Part shown: positions 1 through 9,963 of the stretch, piece by piece
Position numbering within the stretch: the stretch's first letter is position 1
Layout of the letters: each line of letters begins with the position of its first letter
Assembly (NCBI GenBank): GCA_002013415.1
Contig: MAEX01000001.1
Coordinates: 124,001-188,000 of the forward strand
Source of the DNA: Mycobacterium sp. D16Q14
Lineage (GTDB): Bacteria > Actinomycetota > Actinomycetes > Mycobacteriales > Mycobacteriaceae
Reading direction: 5' to 3'
Length of the DNA: 64,000 nt
Notes under the pieces: generated by a model
What the model was told of the DNA's origin: nothing
Databases searched by the model: none
Seen by the model: the letters and a program-made list of their open reading frames with translations, nothing else
Program-made: the position numbers and the translations under genes

Positions 1-1003
<1,003 letters not shown>

Positions 1004-1025
1004 TTAGGTGATGCGTCTAATGGGG

Positions 1026-2372
1026 TTAATTGGGCAGATGGAGGGCGGCCGCGGAGAGCCTGGTGGACAGGCTGCCGTCGATTTCCTCGTCACCGATGTT
1101 GACGACGAGACCACCCAGCAGGTCGGGATCCACATCCAGCTGCACCGCGATAGTGCGTCCGTAAATCTGTCCGAGCACCTGAGCCAGCCGTGTGATCTGC
1201 GCATCGCTGACCGGAGCCGCCGCCTTCACATGAGCGACAGACTCGTTGCGGCGGGCAACCGCCAACTCGGCGACCTCAAGTACGGCGACATCGGCGCGCT
1301 TGCCACGCAGCAGGCGCACGGTCTGGGCCAGCAGGCTGGTCACGATCAGGTTGGACCGGCCGGCGAGAACGTTCTTCAGCAGCGTCACGCGATCGGCGGC
1401 AGGCGCGGCAGTGTTGCTCAGTAGCGCGCCCAACTGCGGCTCGCCGTCGAGGATGCGACTGACGCGGAACAGCTGGTCCTCGACATCGTCGATCTGGCCG
1501 TCACGTTCGGCCCGCTCCAGCAGCGCGAGGCGGGCAATGTGTTCGATCGCGGTGATCAGGTCACTGGAGGCCGACCACCGGGCCGTCGCGGCCGCACGCA
1601 CGACCTCGAGTGCCGGCCGTCCGATCTTGGACGCCAGCACGGAGTCGACCAGGGCGACCTTAGCGGACTGCTCGCTGGCATCGACCGGCTCGGAGAGGTG
1701 CTTGCGCAGCACCAATTCCTTGATGAGGAGCTCGGCAACCGCGGTGAGATCGTCGGCCAGCGCATTCAGCGTCAGGCTATCGAGCGAGACGGCGTTGGCC
1801 TGGAAGGCCGACACCTGCTCCGCGAGGGACTCGCGGCTAGCGGCGTGCAATCCCGCTCCCCCGGCCGCCAGCGGTCGGCGTTCGGTATTGACACTGCCGG
1901 CCATCTGTGACAGCTCATCGAGGAATCGGTCGACGGTGGCGGACTGCGCCCCGGGGTCACTGACATGCGAACGCACCAAATCGCCTGCGCGGTTCACGGA
2001 TTCGGCACCGAGGTCACCGCGGAGCTGACGGATCAGCTGCTGACGCTGCAGCAGGATCTGCTCCTGGCCATGCACCTTGATCCGCGCGACCTCGGCGTCG
2101 GCCTGCTCACGCAGTTGCTTGGAGATCTGCACGGCGTCGGCCTTGGCTTCCTCGGCGATCTCGGCGGCGTCGGCCTTGGCATCTTCGATGGCCTTGGCAT
2201 GCGCGCCCTCGGCCTCGACCAGCTTGTCCGCCGCGGTCTTGCTATCCGCAAGCTGCTGACGCACCGTGTCCTGCTGCTTGGCCATCAATGTGCGTACCGG
2301 AGGCGCCACGAACTTGACCACCAGGAACACGATGACAGCGAAACCGATGAGCTGTCCGATAAATGTCGACAT
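1026..2372 (-). CDS. atpH: ATP synthase fused b-delta subunit
   Basis: Peripheral-stalk protein joining a second b-type subunit to the delta subunit in one chain, an arrangement characteristic of mycobacteria (AtpH, Rv1307 type). The 448 residues start with one membrane helix (about residues 3-23, [21 protein letters not shown]), followed by a charged helical b-stalk rich in Ala/Glu/Lys to about residue 160, then a delta (OSCP) domain; the C-terminal part ([21 protein letters not shown]) is the conserved end of that domain. It holds the F1 head to the a-c ring. It starts 6 bp after the atpF stop, in the middle of the atp operon. Confidence 0.96.
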   Translation of the reverse strand: MSTFIGQLIGFAVIVFLVVKFVAPPVRTLMAKQQDTVRQQLADSKTAADKLVEAEGAHAKAIEDAKADAAEIAEEAKADAVQISKQLREQADAEVARIKVHGQEQILLQRQQLIRQLRGDLGAESVNRAGDLVRSHVSDPGAQSATVDRFLDELSQMAGSVNTERRPLAAGGAGLHAASRESLAEQVSAFQANAVSLDSLTLNALADDLTAVAELLIKELVLRKHLSEPVDASEQSAKVALVDSVLASKIGRPALEVVRAAATARWSASSDLITAIEHIARLALLERAERDGQIDDVEDQLFRVSRILDGEPQLGALLSNTAAPAADRVTLLKNVLAGRSNLIVTSLLAQTVRLLRGKRADVAVLEVAELAVARRNESVAHVKAAAPVSDAQITRLAQVLGQIYGRTIAVQLDVDPDLLGGLVVNIGDEEIDGSLSTRLSAAALHLPN

Positions 2373-2378
2373 CTGTAC

Positions 2379-3199
<821 letters not shown>

Positions 3200-3231
3200 C
3201 TACCGGGGTCTATTCAGGTTGGTCTGCGTAA

Positions 3232-4002
3232 TTAGTGGTGTTCGTCGGTTTCCATCGACTGGCTGAAGTACAGGACAGTCAGCAGTGCGAAGATGAAGGC
3301 CTGGATCAGGCCGACGAACAGGTCGAATGCCTTCCAGATGGCATTGGGCGCCCACATGATGTACGCGGGGAACATGGCAATAAGGGCCACCATGATGCCG
3401 CCGGCGAACATGTTGCCGAAGAGCCGCAGCGACAGCGAGATGGGCTTGGCCAGCTCCTCGATCGGGTTGATGAACGCGGTGACCCAGGTGTGACCCTTGA
3501 GCAGCTTGATCGGGTGGCCGATCAAGCCGCGACGCGCAAAGCCGGCGATGTGGTAGCAGACGAACACGAAGAGCGCGAGCGCCAGCACGTAGTTGATATC
3601 CGAGGCCGGGGGGGCCAACAGTTCGGCCGTCTTACCCGCGTCATCGGTGTATTGCACGGGCAGCACCGATATCCAGTTAGAGACGAGAATGAAGACGAAG
3701 ATCGTCACGGCCAGCGGCAGCACAAACGGCGCCACCTTCATGCCGATGGCCGACTCAACCTGGTTGCGGAACTGGACGGTGACCGCCTCGAAGAACAGCT
3801 GTACACCGTTGGGCACGCCCGTCGAGGTGACCTTCGCGCGCAGGAACAACGCCAGCGCGATCACAACCACCGCGGCCAGGGCGGTGGCGACGATGGTGTC
3901 GACGTTGAAGGTCAGCTCGTACGGCCAGAAATCTCCATGCCACGTCCAGTGCTTGTGATGACCAACCTCGATGGCGGCTTCTGCCTGGAATGTCGTAATC
4001 AT
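3232..4002 (-). CDS. atpB: ATP synthase Fo subunit a
   Basis: Proton-channel subunit of Fo, 256 residues with several membrane helices. The conserved region [21 protein letters not shown] (around residues 180-200) carries the essential arginine (SLRLFGN) that faces the c-ring glutamate. It begins [16 protein letters not shown], with the ATG at 4000-4002. The start overlaps the stop of the upstream atpI-like gene by 4 bp (3999-4002), so the two are probably translationally coupled. It precedes atpE by 62 bp. Confidence 0.96.
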   Translation of the reverse strand: MITTFQAEAAIEVGHHKHWTWHGDFWPYELTFNVDTIVATALAAVVVIALALFLRAKVTSTGVPNGVQLFFEAVTVQFRNQVESAIGMKVAPFVLPLAVTIFVFILVSNWISVLPVQYTDDAGKTAELLAPPASDINYVLALALFVFVCYHIAGFARRGLIGHPIKLLKGHTWVTAFINPIEELAKPISLSLRLFGNMFAGGIMVALIAMFPAYIMWAPNAIWKAFDLFVGLIQAFIFALLTVLYFSQSMETDEHH

Positions 4003-4448
4003 GCTGCGCCCTGCTCACTGCTCACTGAACGGATCCCTTTCCACACCGGCACAGCGGTGGTCAACACCAGCAGCACCTGGAACAACGCAACTCCGAAGAA
4101 CACCCCAAGACCAGCGGGACGGAACACGAAGGCGATCACCAGGGCAAGGACGGTGATGATCATCAACCGCGCCGCGGAATTGATGGCCATCTTTTGCTTG
4201 CTTGGATTGTCTTGCGCGGTAATCACTTCCGCAGATTGGCGAACGAGGAGAGCGTTCACCAATCCGAGTCCAAGCCCAGTAACGAAGAAGACGCCGAACT
4301 GCCAATTCCCCAGCAGGGCGGAGGCCAACAGAGCCAAAGCACCGAGAACGCCACACAACACGGCCAGACGCAACGGGCGAAACGCCAATGCCGGAAGAAC
4401 CAGCGGAGCATCGGAGCTTGCCTGGGGCACGGTCACCTGGGGTGTCAC
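3999..4448 (-). CDS. AtpI-like membrane protein heading the atp operon (Rv1303 type)
   Basis: Small integral membrane protein of 149 residues with about four hydrophobic segments. Position and length match Rv1303 of M. tuberculosis, the first gene of its atp operon; proteins in this position in other bacteria (AtpI) assist c-ring assembly or ion supply. No catalytic motif is visible, so the function is by context only. The start is a GTG (4446-4448), and the 3' end overlaps atpB by 4 bp. A long reading frame in the leader also ends at this GTG (GTGA) but looks non-coding. Confidence 0.85.
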   Translation of the reverse strand: MTPQVTVPQASSDAPLVLPALAFRPLRLAVLCGVLGALALLASALLGNWQFGVFFVTGLGLGLVNALLVRQSAEVITAQDNPSKQKMAINSAARLMIITVLALVIAFVFRPAGLGVFFGVALFQVLLVLTTAVPVWKGIRSVSSEQGAA

Positions 4449-4497
4449 CTCACATCTTTGTCGGGGTGGCGGAACAAAAACTGCGTTCGTCGGTTCC

Positions 4498-4515
4498 AGA
4501 CCTTATAGGAGGTCT
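4498..4515 (-). promoter_or_regulatory. Candidate atp operon promoter/operator with inverted repeat
   Basis: The 248-bp gap between wecA (ends 4697) and the atpI-like gene holds the palindrome AGACCTTATAGGAGGTCT, with 6-bp arms AGACCT/AGGTCT. Within its spacer the minus strand reads TATAAG (4502-4507), a fair -10 hexamer about 54 nt upstream of the first GTG. No good -35 is visible (TTCAGC at 16 nt is weak). The overlap of a palindrome with a -10 suggests a repressor site, but this is inference from sequence alone. Confidence 0.35.
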
Positions 4516-4696
4516 GAGGGCTCGCTGAACTCACCTCAATGGGCAGCTCCCTGTCGGTCAGTTGATCGGTCCGGCGGACCCTGGAATGTCTAGACAGACT
4601 TTCCAAAAATTCCGCCGCTCCGGTGTGGCCGGCACCCGTGAGTTTTCGGGTATGGCAGAACCGTATCACATGGTAGAGACGGTTAATGCACACCTA

Positions 4697-5923
4697 CTAC
4701 TTTTCGTCGTACACCGACGGTTCCGTCGGAACGGTGGCCGGACTGAGCCCTGATTCGGCTCCCGACAGCTGATCGAGTTCTTCACGACGCAACAGGGGAA
4801 CGACCGTCGCGACGATAGCGATACCGATGGCACCAACCACCACCGCTCCCGCATACCGGGGCTCGAAGAAGATGGTGCTGGCGGCTCCGAACGCGATAAT
4901 CGCCACCCACAAGTAGATGATCAGCACCGCCTTGCGATGCGAGTGCCCGATCTGCAGCAGCCGGTGATGCAGGTGCATCTTGTCTGGGCTGAAGGGGCTC
5001 CGGCCCGCCCGGGTCCGCCGGATGATCGCCAACAGCGCGTCCAGCGCGGGCACCAGCAACACCGCGATCACCAACAAGAACGGCGACAAGAGGACGAACA
5101 TGTCCTTGGCGCCGTACGAGCTCTGCGAGATGGGGCCCGCGGCCGTCGTCGACGCGGCCGCCAGCATCAGGCCGATCAGCATCGACCCTGAGTCCCCCAT
5201 GAAGATCCGGGCCCGGTGGAAGTTATGCGGAAGAAAACCAAGGCACGCCCCGGCGAGCACCACCGAGATCACCGCAGGCGGGTAATACAGGACGTCACCG
5301 CCGTGGCTGCGCAGCAGCCCAATCGAGAAGATGCAGATGGCAGCCGCGGTAATGAGCCCCAAACCGGCGGCCAGCCCATCGAGGCCGTCCACGAAGTTCA
5401 TCGCGTTGACGATCGACACCGTCAACGCGAGCGTGACGAGGATGGAGGACATCTGGTCCAAGACGATGGTCCCCACCCCGCCAAAGGGGATGTAGATCAT
5501 GCTCCAGGCCACCCCCATGGTGACCAGGACGCTAGCGGCCGTGACCTGGCCCGCGAACTTTGTGAGCGCGTCCAGGCCCCATTTATCGTCAATGAGCCCG
5601 ACGACCATGATGATGCCGCCCGCGACGACGACGGCAGGCATACCCGAGGAGTAGACGAAACCCCTTGTCAGGGCAGGCAGTTGCGAGGCCAGGAAGATCG
5701 CCGCACATACGCCGAAGTACATGCCGAGACCGCCCATCCGGGGGGTCGGCTGCAAGTGCACGTCACGCTCGCGCGGATAGGCCACCGCACCCACTCGGGT
5801 TGCGAACATCCGCACTCCACCAGTGCAGAAGAACGTCGTGATAGCCGCCGTCAGCCCAACCAGGGCAAGCTCACGCAGAGGGACGCCCGCGCCGCGATCG
5901 GCGAGGGCCAGCAGCTCACTCAC
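4697..5923 (-). CDS. wecA: Polyprenyl-phosphate GlcNAc-1-phosphate transferase (WecA/Rfe)
   Basis: Membrane enzyme that transfers GlcNAc-1-phosphate from UDP-GlcNAc to polyprenyl phosphate (decaprenyl phosphate in mycobacteria), the first step of the linker joining arabinogalactan to peptidoglycan. The 408 residues carry multiple membrane helices and the MraY/WecA signatures: the acidic pair in LIDDKWGLDALTKF, NFVDGLDGLAAG, and the His-rich loop KMHLHHRLLQIGHSHR. It corresponds to Rv1302 and has the same neighbours. The start overlaps the upstream Sua5-type gene by 4 bp, indicating coupling. The C-terminal ~30 residues are polar and variable. Confidence 0.94.
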   Translation of the reverse strand: MSELLALADRGAGVPLRELALVGLTAAITTFFCTGGVRMFATRVGAVAYPRERDVHLQPTPRMGGLGMYFGVCAAIFLASQLPALTRGFVYSSGMPAVVVAGGIIMVVGLIDDKWGLDALTKFAGQVTAASVLVTMGVAWSMIYIPFGGVGTIVLDQMSSILVTLALTVSIVNAMNFVDGLDGLAAGLGLITAAAICIFSIGLLRSHGGDVLYYPPAVISVVLAGACLGFLPHNFHRARIFMGDSGSMLIGLMLAAASTTAAGPISQSSYGAKDMFVLLSPFLLVIAVLLVPALDALLAIIRRTRAGRSPFSPDKMHLHHRLLQIGHSHRKAVLIIYLWVAIIAFGAASTIFFEPRYAGAVVVGAIGIAIVATVVPLLRREELDQLSGAESGLSPATVPTEPSVYDEK

Positions 5924-6618
5924 GCATCCGACCGTACTTCAAGATCCTGTGGGCTCCCCCGACTCGCCGACCCGCCGGGCCCGATGTCGCCGCCAATCAC
6001 ATCGACGATCTGTTCCCGGGTGATCGGCCCTTCCCGCAGGATCAGTGGCACCGGCCCGGTGAGGTCGACGATGGTCGATGCCGCGCCCAGTTCTGCCGTG
6101 CCACCGTCCAGGTACACCGCGACCTTGTCGTCCAACTGATCGCGGGCCTCAGCGGCCGTGAGCGCCGCGGGCTGCCCCGATACGTTGGCGCTGGAGACCG
6201 CCATCGGACCGACAGCGCGCAGCAGCTCGATGGCGACCGGATGGAGGGGCATCCGCAGCATGACGCTTCCCTGCGCATCTCCGAGATCCCAGGACAGCGA
6301 CGGCGCGTGCTTCACGATGATGCTCAGTGGTCCCGGCCAGAATGCCTCGATGAGCTCACGGGCAGCCGACGGAACAGAGAACACCAGCCCGTCGATCGTG
6401 TGCCATGACCCCACGAGCACTCCGACGGGCATGTCCCGGCCGCGCCCCTTGGCCGCCAACAGCGCCGATACGGCGTTGGAATCGAAGGCGTCACAACCCA
6501 ATCCGTAGACGGTGTCGGTGGGCATGACCACCAGTTCACCCGCCTTGAGCGCCCCCACCGCCGCGTCGATGCCCTCTTGGCGGGTCGCAGCGTCCTGGCA
6601 GTCGTAGGCGACGGTCAC
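5920..6618 (-). CDS. L-threonylcarbamoyladenylate synthase (Sua5/YrdC/YwlC family)
   Basis: Makes threonylcarbamoyl-AMP from threonine, bicarbonate and ATP for the universal t6A37 modification of ANN-decoding tRNAs. The 232 residues form a single YrdC domain: an N-terminal strand, then VMPTDTVYGLGCDAF and AKGRGRDMPV, followed by VSSANVSGQPA, all typical of the fold's nucleotide site. The length fits a YrdC domain with a short tail and no complete Sua5 C-terminal domain. It is the Rv1301 counterpart, 9 bp after prmC and overlapping wecA by 4 bp. Confidence 0.92.
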   Translation of the reverse strand: MTVAYDCQDAATRQEGIDAAVGALKAGELVVMPTDTVYGLGCDAFDSNAVSALLAAKGRGRDMPVGVLVGSWHTIDGLVFSVPSAARELIEAFWPGPLSIIVKHAPSLSWDLGDAQGSVMLRMPLHPVAIELLRAVGPMAVSSANVSGQPAALTAAEARDQLDDKVAVYLDGGTAELGAASTIVDLTGPVPLILREGPITREQIVDVIGGDIGPGGSASRGSPQDLEVRSDA

Positions 6619-6627
6619 GTACCCAGT

Positions 6628-7470
6628 CTATGGGGTCGGAGATTTCCGGCGAGCGGTGACGAATCGCGGCCGCCCTGCCAGGTCGTACCGCTGCACAACC
6701 TCATCGAATAGACCACTGGCCGTGAATAACTCGCATGTTCCGTCACCATTGGTGTCATCGTGCTCAATACCGATGCGGCCCCCGGGAGCTAGCAGACGGC
6801 CGGCCGTCGTCACGATGGGCGCGATAATCGCCAGTCCATCGACACCCGCGAACAACGCCAATGGCGGATCGTGCTGCGCCACTTCGGGCTCCAATTCTGC
6901 ACCGTCAGGGATGTAGGGCGGGTTGGCGACGATCAGGTCGACCATTCCATCCAGCTCCGCCAGCAGCACGGGCGAGGTCGCATCGGCCTGGATCACCTCG
7001 ACCGGAGTTCCTTCGGTGTTGCGCCTCGTGTAGTCCAACGCCTGCTCGTCGAGCTCGATCGCGACGATGCGAGCGGCCGGCTCGTCATGCGACAAGGCGA
7101 TGGAGAGCGCTGCCGATCCGGCGCACAACTCGACAACTGTTGCGTGAGTCGTCAATTCCCCTGTTGCCCAGGCGTATAGAGACTCCGTCTCCGGGCGCGG
7201 AATGAACACACCGGGACCCACGAACACCTCGACAGGGCCAAAGGCGGCACTACCGGTCAAGTGCTGCAAGGGAATCCGCTGCGCCCGCGCGGCTACGAGA
7301 TCACGGTATCTCTCGGGAAAACCTGGCGTGATCTCGGCAAAACGCAGCCGTGTTCGCGGGATCCCGAGCAGATATGAGGCGAGTTCCTCGGCGTCCACCT
7401 GCGGGCTGGAAACCCCTGCCCGAGAGAGCGATTCGATCGCTTCGGCGATCAGCTGACGCAACCCGCTCAT
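6628..7470 (-). CDS. prmC: Release factor glutamine N5-methyltransferase (PrmC/HemK)
   Basis: Methylates the GGQ glutamine of peptide release factors using S-adenosylmethionine. The 280-residue protein has an N-terminal helical release-factor-binding domain and a Rossmann methyltransferase domain with the SAM motif VVELCAGSAALSIAL and the diagnostic NPPY motif in IVANPPYIPDGAELEPEV. It lies immediately after prfA (5 bp), whose product is its substrate, so the pairing of genes matches function. It corresponds to Rv1300. Confidence 0.95.
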   Translation of the reverse strand: MSGLRQLIAEAIESLSRAGVSSPQVDAEELASYLLGIPRTRLRFAEITPGFPERYRDLVAARAQRIPLQHLTGSAAFGPVEVFVGPGVFIPRPETESLYAWATGELTTHATVVELCAGSAALSIALSHDEPAARIVAIELDEQALDYTRRNTEGTPVEVIQADATSPVLLAELDGMVDLIVANPPYIPDGAELEPEVAQHDPPLALFAGVDGLAIIAPIVTTAGRLLAPGGRIGIEHDDTNGDGTCELFTASGLFDEVVQRYDLAGRPRFVTARRKSPTP

Positions 7471-7475
7471 CTAAC

Positions 7476-8546
7476 TCACGCCTCCTGCAGGCGCGCCTTC
7501 CGATCGGCCACGGCCAGCGCATCGAACAGCGCATCGAGGTCGCCGTCGAGCACCTGATCCAGGTTATGCGCCTTGAACCCGACGCGGTGATCGGTGATCC
7601 GGTTCTCCGGGAAGTTGTAGGTGCGAATTCGCTCACTGCGGTCCACGGTGCGGATCTGGCTGGCACGACCGGCCGATGCGTCGGCCTGCGCCTGCTCCTC
7701 GGCGAGAGCCTGTAACCGCGCCGCCAGCACCTGCATGGCGCGCGCCTTGTTCTGCAACTGAGAGCGCTCGTTTTGGCAGGTCACCACGATCCCGGTGGAC
7801 AGGTGGGTGATGCGGACCGCCGAGTCGGTGGTGTTCACGCCCTGGCCACCCTTGCCCGAGGAACGGTAGACGTCGATCCGAAGATCCGACTCGTCGATCT
7901 GGACTTCCTGTACCTCTTCGGGTTCTGGATAGACCAACACACCCGCAGCCGACGTATGCACGCGTCCTTGGGATTCGGTGACAGGAACACGCTGGACGCG
8001 ATGCACCCCACCTTCAAACTTGAGCCGCGACCATACGCCGTCGGCGGTGTCTCCCTTGCTCGCGATAGCCAGGGTGGCGTCCTTGTACCCGCCGAGGTCC
8101 GATTCTGTCTCGTCAAGAACCGTGACCTTCCAACCATGCCGCTCGGCGTAGCGGATGTACATGCGAGCCAGATCGGCAGCGAACAGCGCCGACTCCTCGC
8201 CCCCCTCACCAGATTTCACTTCGAGGAGGATGTCGTCACCGTCATGTGGATCGCGGGGCGCCAGCATGTCCGACAGCTGCGTTTCCAGCTCGGCGACCGA
8301 CGATTCCAACTCGGTTACTTCATCGGCGAATGAGGAATCGTCCTCGGACAGCTCACGGGCGGTGGCTAGATCATCGCGAGCAGCGACCAGCTTGCCGTGG
8401 GTGGCCACGATCGGCGAGAGCATCGCGAACCGGCGGCCGGCCTTACGTGCCGCACCCGCATCCGCGTGCAGCGCCGGGTCGGCCAGTCGCTTCTCCAACT
8501 CAGCGTGCTCGGCCAGCATCGCGTCGATCAGCGGCGTCTCGCCCAT
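7476..8546 (-). CDS. prfA: Peptide chain release factor 1 (RF1)
   Basis: Recognises UAA and UAG stop codons and triggers peptide release. The protein contains the catalytic GGQ loop in [18 protein letters not shown], the stop-codon recognition region with PVT in [18 protein letters not shown], and [13 protein letters not shown]. The start is set at the ATG at 8544-8546 ([10 protein letters not shown], 356 residues): GGGAGGAGG lies 5 nt upstream, and the length matches family members of about 357. A TTG 15 nt further upstream (8561) would fall inside that Shine-Dalgarno and is rejected. Operon order prfA-prmC-Sua5-wecA. Confidence 0.96.
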   Translation of the reverse strand: MGETPLIDAMLAEHAELEKRLADPALHADAGAARKAGRRFAMLSPIVATHGKLVAARDDLATARELSEDDSSFADEVTELESSVAELETQLSDMLAPRDPHDGDDILLEVKSGEGGEESALFAADLARMYIRYAERHGWKVTVLDETESDLGGYKDATLAIASKGDTADGVWSRLKFEGGVHRVQRVPVTESQGRVHTSAAGVLVYPEPEEVQEVQIDESDLRIDVYRSSGKGGQGVNTTDSAVRITHLSTGIVVTCQNERSQLQNKARAMQVLAARLQALAEEQAQADASAGRASQIRTVDRSERIRTYNFPENRITDHRVGFKAHNLDQVLDGDLDALFDALAVADRKARLQEA

Positions 8547-8585
8547 GCGCCCTCCTCCCAATGTTCATACGCTCAGTCGTCATAC

Positions 8586-8631
8586 AAAAAAACCGACGCC
8601 CGGACTGCACAAAGGCAAATCCGGGCGTCGG
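8586..8631 (-). terminator. Rho-independent terminator downstream of rpmE
   Basis: A 12-bp perfect stem (CCGACGCCCGGA / TCCGGGCGTCGG at 8593-8604 and 8620-8631) with a 15-nt loop is followed on the minus strand by a run of seven T (8586-8592). This is the most canonical intrinsic terminator in the window. It separates rpmE from prfA, so prfA onward probably has its own promoter or depends on readthrough. Confidence 0.85.
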
Positions 8632-8639
8632 CAAGGAAG

Positions 8640-8864
8640 CTATTTGTCGGCTGCGGCCTTGCGCTTGCCGTACCGGGCCTCGAACCGGGCGACGCGACCG
8701 CCGCTGTCCAGGATCTTCTGCTTACCGGTGTAGAAGGGGTGGCACTGCGAGCAGACCTCGACCACGATGTGGCCGCTGTCCTTGGTGCTGCGGGTCGTGA
8801 AGGTGTTACCGCAGCCGCAGACCACGCTGGTCTCGACGTAAGTGGGGTGGATACCCGATTTCAT
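8640..8864 (-). CDS. rpmE: 50S ribosomal protein L31 (zinc-binding form)
   Basis: Ribosomal large-subunit protein of 74 residues starting [19 protein letters not shown] at the ATG at 8862-8864, with a purine-rich Shine-Dalgarno (AGAGGA) upstream. The frame is open to 8942, but the extra 26 residues do not look like L31 and lack a ribosome site. The cysteines CxC (VCGCG) and CxxC (CSQCHPF) mark the zinc-containing C+ paralogue that can act as a zinc reserve when exchanged for the C- form. It corresponds to Rv1298. In M. tuberculosis it is next to rho; here two plus-strand genes intervene. Confidence 0.96.
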   Translation of the reverse strand: MKSGIHPTYVETSVVCGCGNTFTTRSTKDSGHIVVEVCSQCHPFYTGKQKILDSGGRVARFEARYGKRKAAADK

Positions 8865-9042
8865 TGCTTTTCCTCTGCGTGTTGTGGTCGCCGGGTCGCT
8901 TGTAGGCGTGAACCGGAACCCTTCAAAAGGCTGAGAGGCCATTATGCCAGCTCAGTTACGTAGAACCTAAACGGCGCCGACCTGCTCACTATTCCCACCG
9001 GCGTACGTTTGGAGAGGAACGCCGATTCGGAAGGGAAAACGC

Positions 9043-9258
9043 ATGAACATCAAGAGATTGATCGTGACAAGCGCATCCGCGGCGGCAATGGGCTTAGCCG
9101 CCTTCGCGGGCGCACCGGGCCTAGCCAACGCCGACCCGATCACTCCCCCGTCACCGCCGCCCATTCCCCAGGCTCCACCGATTCCGCAGGGGACGGGGGT
9201 ACCGCCCATTCCCCAGGCACCGCCGATTCCTCAGATTCCGGCGATCCCACAGCCTTGA
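9043..9258 (+). CDS. Small secreted proline-rich protein
   Basis: A 71-residue exported peptide of unknown function. Residues 1-30 are a Sec signal peptide (MNIKRLIV, then a hydrophobic Ala-rich core, ending GLANA before DP). The mature ~41 residues are almost wholly Pro, Ile, Gln and Gly, with the repeat PPIPQAPPIPQ present twice; the DNA repeats accordingly around 9159-9189 and 9203-9234. A Shine-Dalgarno-like AAGGGA precedes the ATG. A strong hairpin terminator follows at 9310-9351. I do not recognise the family; it resembles other short Pro-rich cell-wall associated mycobacterial proteins. Confidence 0.7.
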   Translation: MNIKRLIVTSASAAAMGLAAFAGAPGLANADPITPPSPPPIPQAPPIPQGTGVPPIPQAPPIPQIPAIPQP

Positions 9259-9309
9259 CACAGGCCCGATCTCGGGCATGTAACGGGCATTGACACCCTG
9301 TCGATATCC

Positions 9310-9351
9310 CCAACAGCAGCCACGGCATAACGAACGCCGTGCCGCTGTTGG
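9310..9351 (+). terminator. Hairpin terminator after the proline-rich peptide gene
   Basis: The arms CCAACAGC (9310-9317) and GCTGTTGG (9344-9351) extend inward through CACGGC / GCCGTG, giving a long stem with small bulges and a loop of about 9 nt. No long T run follows, which is usual for mycobacterial terminators. It lies 52 bp past the stop at 9258 and ahead of the next gene's start at 9412. Confidence 0.6.
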
Positions 9352-9411
9352 ATCTCAATACGTTCGGTTGAGTCGGGGCGAACCGCCGAGATAATCGGAC
9401 AGGAGTCGCAC

Positions 9412-9897
9412 ATGAATCTGAAAAGTCTTGTGAGCCAAGGTGTCATCTTTGGCGCACTCGCGATGGGCACGGTGGGATTGGGCGCCGTTCCTGCGTACGC
9501 ACAGCCCGCTGGCCAGCACGGTTTTACCCAGGATCATCCGAATCGTCCGCACGACGACGATGACTGGGGCGACCACGACGGCTGGCGCAACAACGGGAAC
9601 TGGCGCGGAAACGACAATTGGCGTGATCGCGACCAGGACTGGCGGGATGACCGCAGATGGCGGGACGATCGCCGGGAGTGGCGCGACAATCCGTGGCATT
9701 ACGACCAGCGCCCGCCCTGGGGCTGGGCTCCGCCGCCTCGCGCGGAATGGCGCGGGCCACTGCCCGACCGCTGGGGTCCGCCTCCCCGTGCCTTCGACTA
9801 CTGGGGATATCGGGTCCAGCCAATCTGGGATGACGGATTCCGGACCTGGGGATTCTGGCTGTTCGGCATCTGGATCCCGCTCGCGTCGATCGGTTAG
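9412..9897 (+). CDS. Secreted Trp/Arg/Asp-rich protein
   Basis: A 161-residue exported protein of unknown function. A signal peptide covers residues 1-31 (MNLKSLVSQGVIFGALAMG, cleavage after PAYA). Residues 40-95 are a hydrophilic repeat region of W-R-D/N units (NWRGNDNWRDRDQDWRDDRR and similar), residues 95-125 are Pro/Trp-rich, and the C-terminal 35 residues are aromatic (DYWGYRVQPIWDDGFRTWGFWLFGIWIPL) and look like a folded or membrane-facing end. Similar exported proteins exist in mycobacteria, but I cannot name a function. It converges on rho with a shared hairpin at 9921-9955. Confidence 0.72.
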   Translation: MNLKSLVSQGVIFGALAMGTVGLGAVPAYAQPAGQHGFTQDHPNRPHDDDDWGDHDGWRNNGNWRGNDNWRDRDQDWRDDRRWRDDRREWRDNPWHYDQRPPWGWAPPPRAEWRGPLPDRWGPPPRAFDYWGYRVQPIWDDGFRTWGFWLFGIWIPLASIG

Positions 9898-9920
9898 CGG
9901 TTCGGCGCGAAGGTCTCACC

Positions 9921-9955
9921 GCGGCCGTTCACCGGTCCCTACCGGTGAACGCCGC
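9921..9955. terminator. Bidirectional hairpin terminator between the Trp-rich gene and rho
   Basis: Almost perfect inverted repeat: GCGGC, one bulged C, GTTCACCGGT, loop CCCT, ACCGGTGAAC, GCCGC. The 15-bp stem is symmetric and lies between converging genes (stops at 9897 plus and 9964 minus), so it can serve both. There is no T tract, as is common for intrinsic-like terminators in mycobacteria. Confidence 0.75.
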
Positions 9956-9963
9956 GCCAAGTG

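Noticed and set aside
3235..4593. 452-codon plus-strand frame opposite atpB and the atpI-like gene
   Set aside because: It is antisense to two clear ATP synthase genes and has a low-complexity His/Arg/Asp composition, typical of a shadow frame in GC-rich DNA.
4445..4693. 82-codon frame in the atp leader ending at the first atp start
   Set aside because: No ribosome site, no family resemblance, and the stop overlap with the GTG is likely chance; kept only as leader sequence.
8865..8942. 26-residue N-terminal extension of rpmE
   Set aside because: L31 proteins start at MKxGIHP; AGAGGA before the ATG at 8864 supports the short form.
9580..9710. Repeated W-R-D coding units as a possible CRISPR-like or tandem repeat array
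   Set aside because: The repeats are degenerate at DNA level and lie wholly inside a translated secreted protein; no spacer structure exists.
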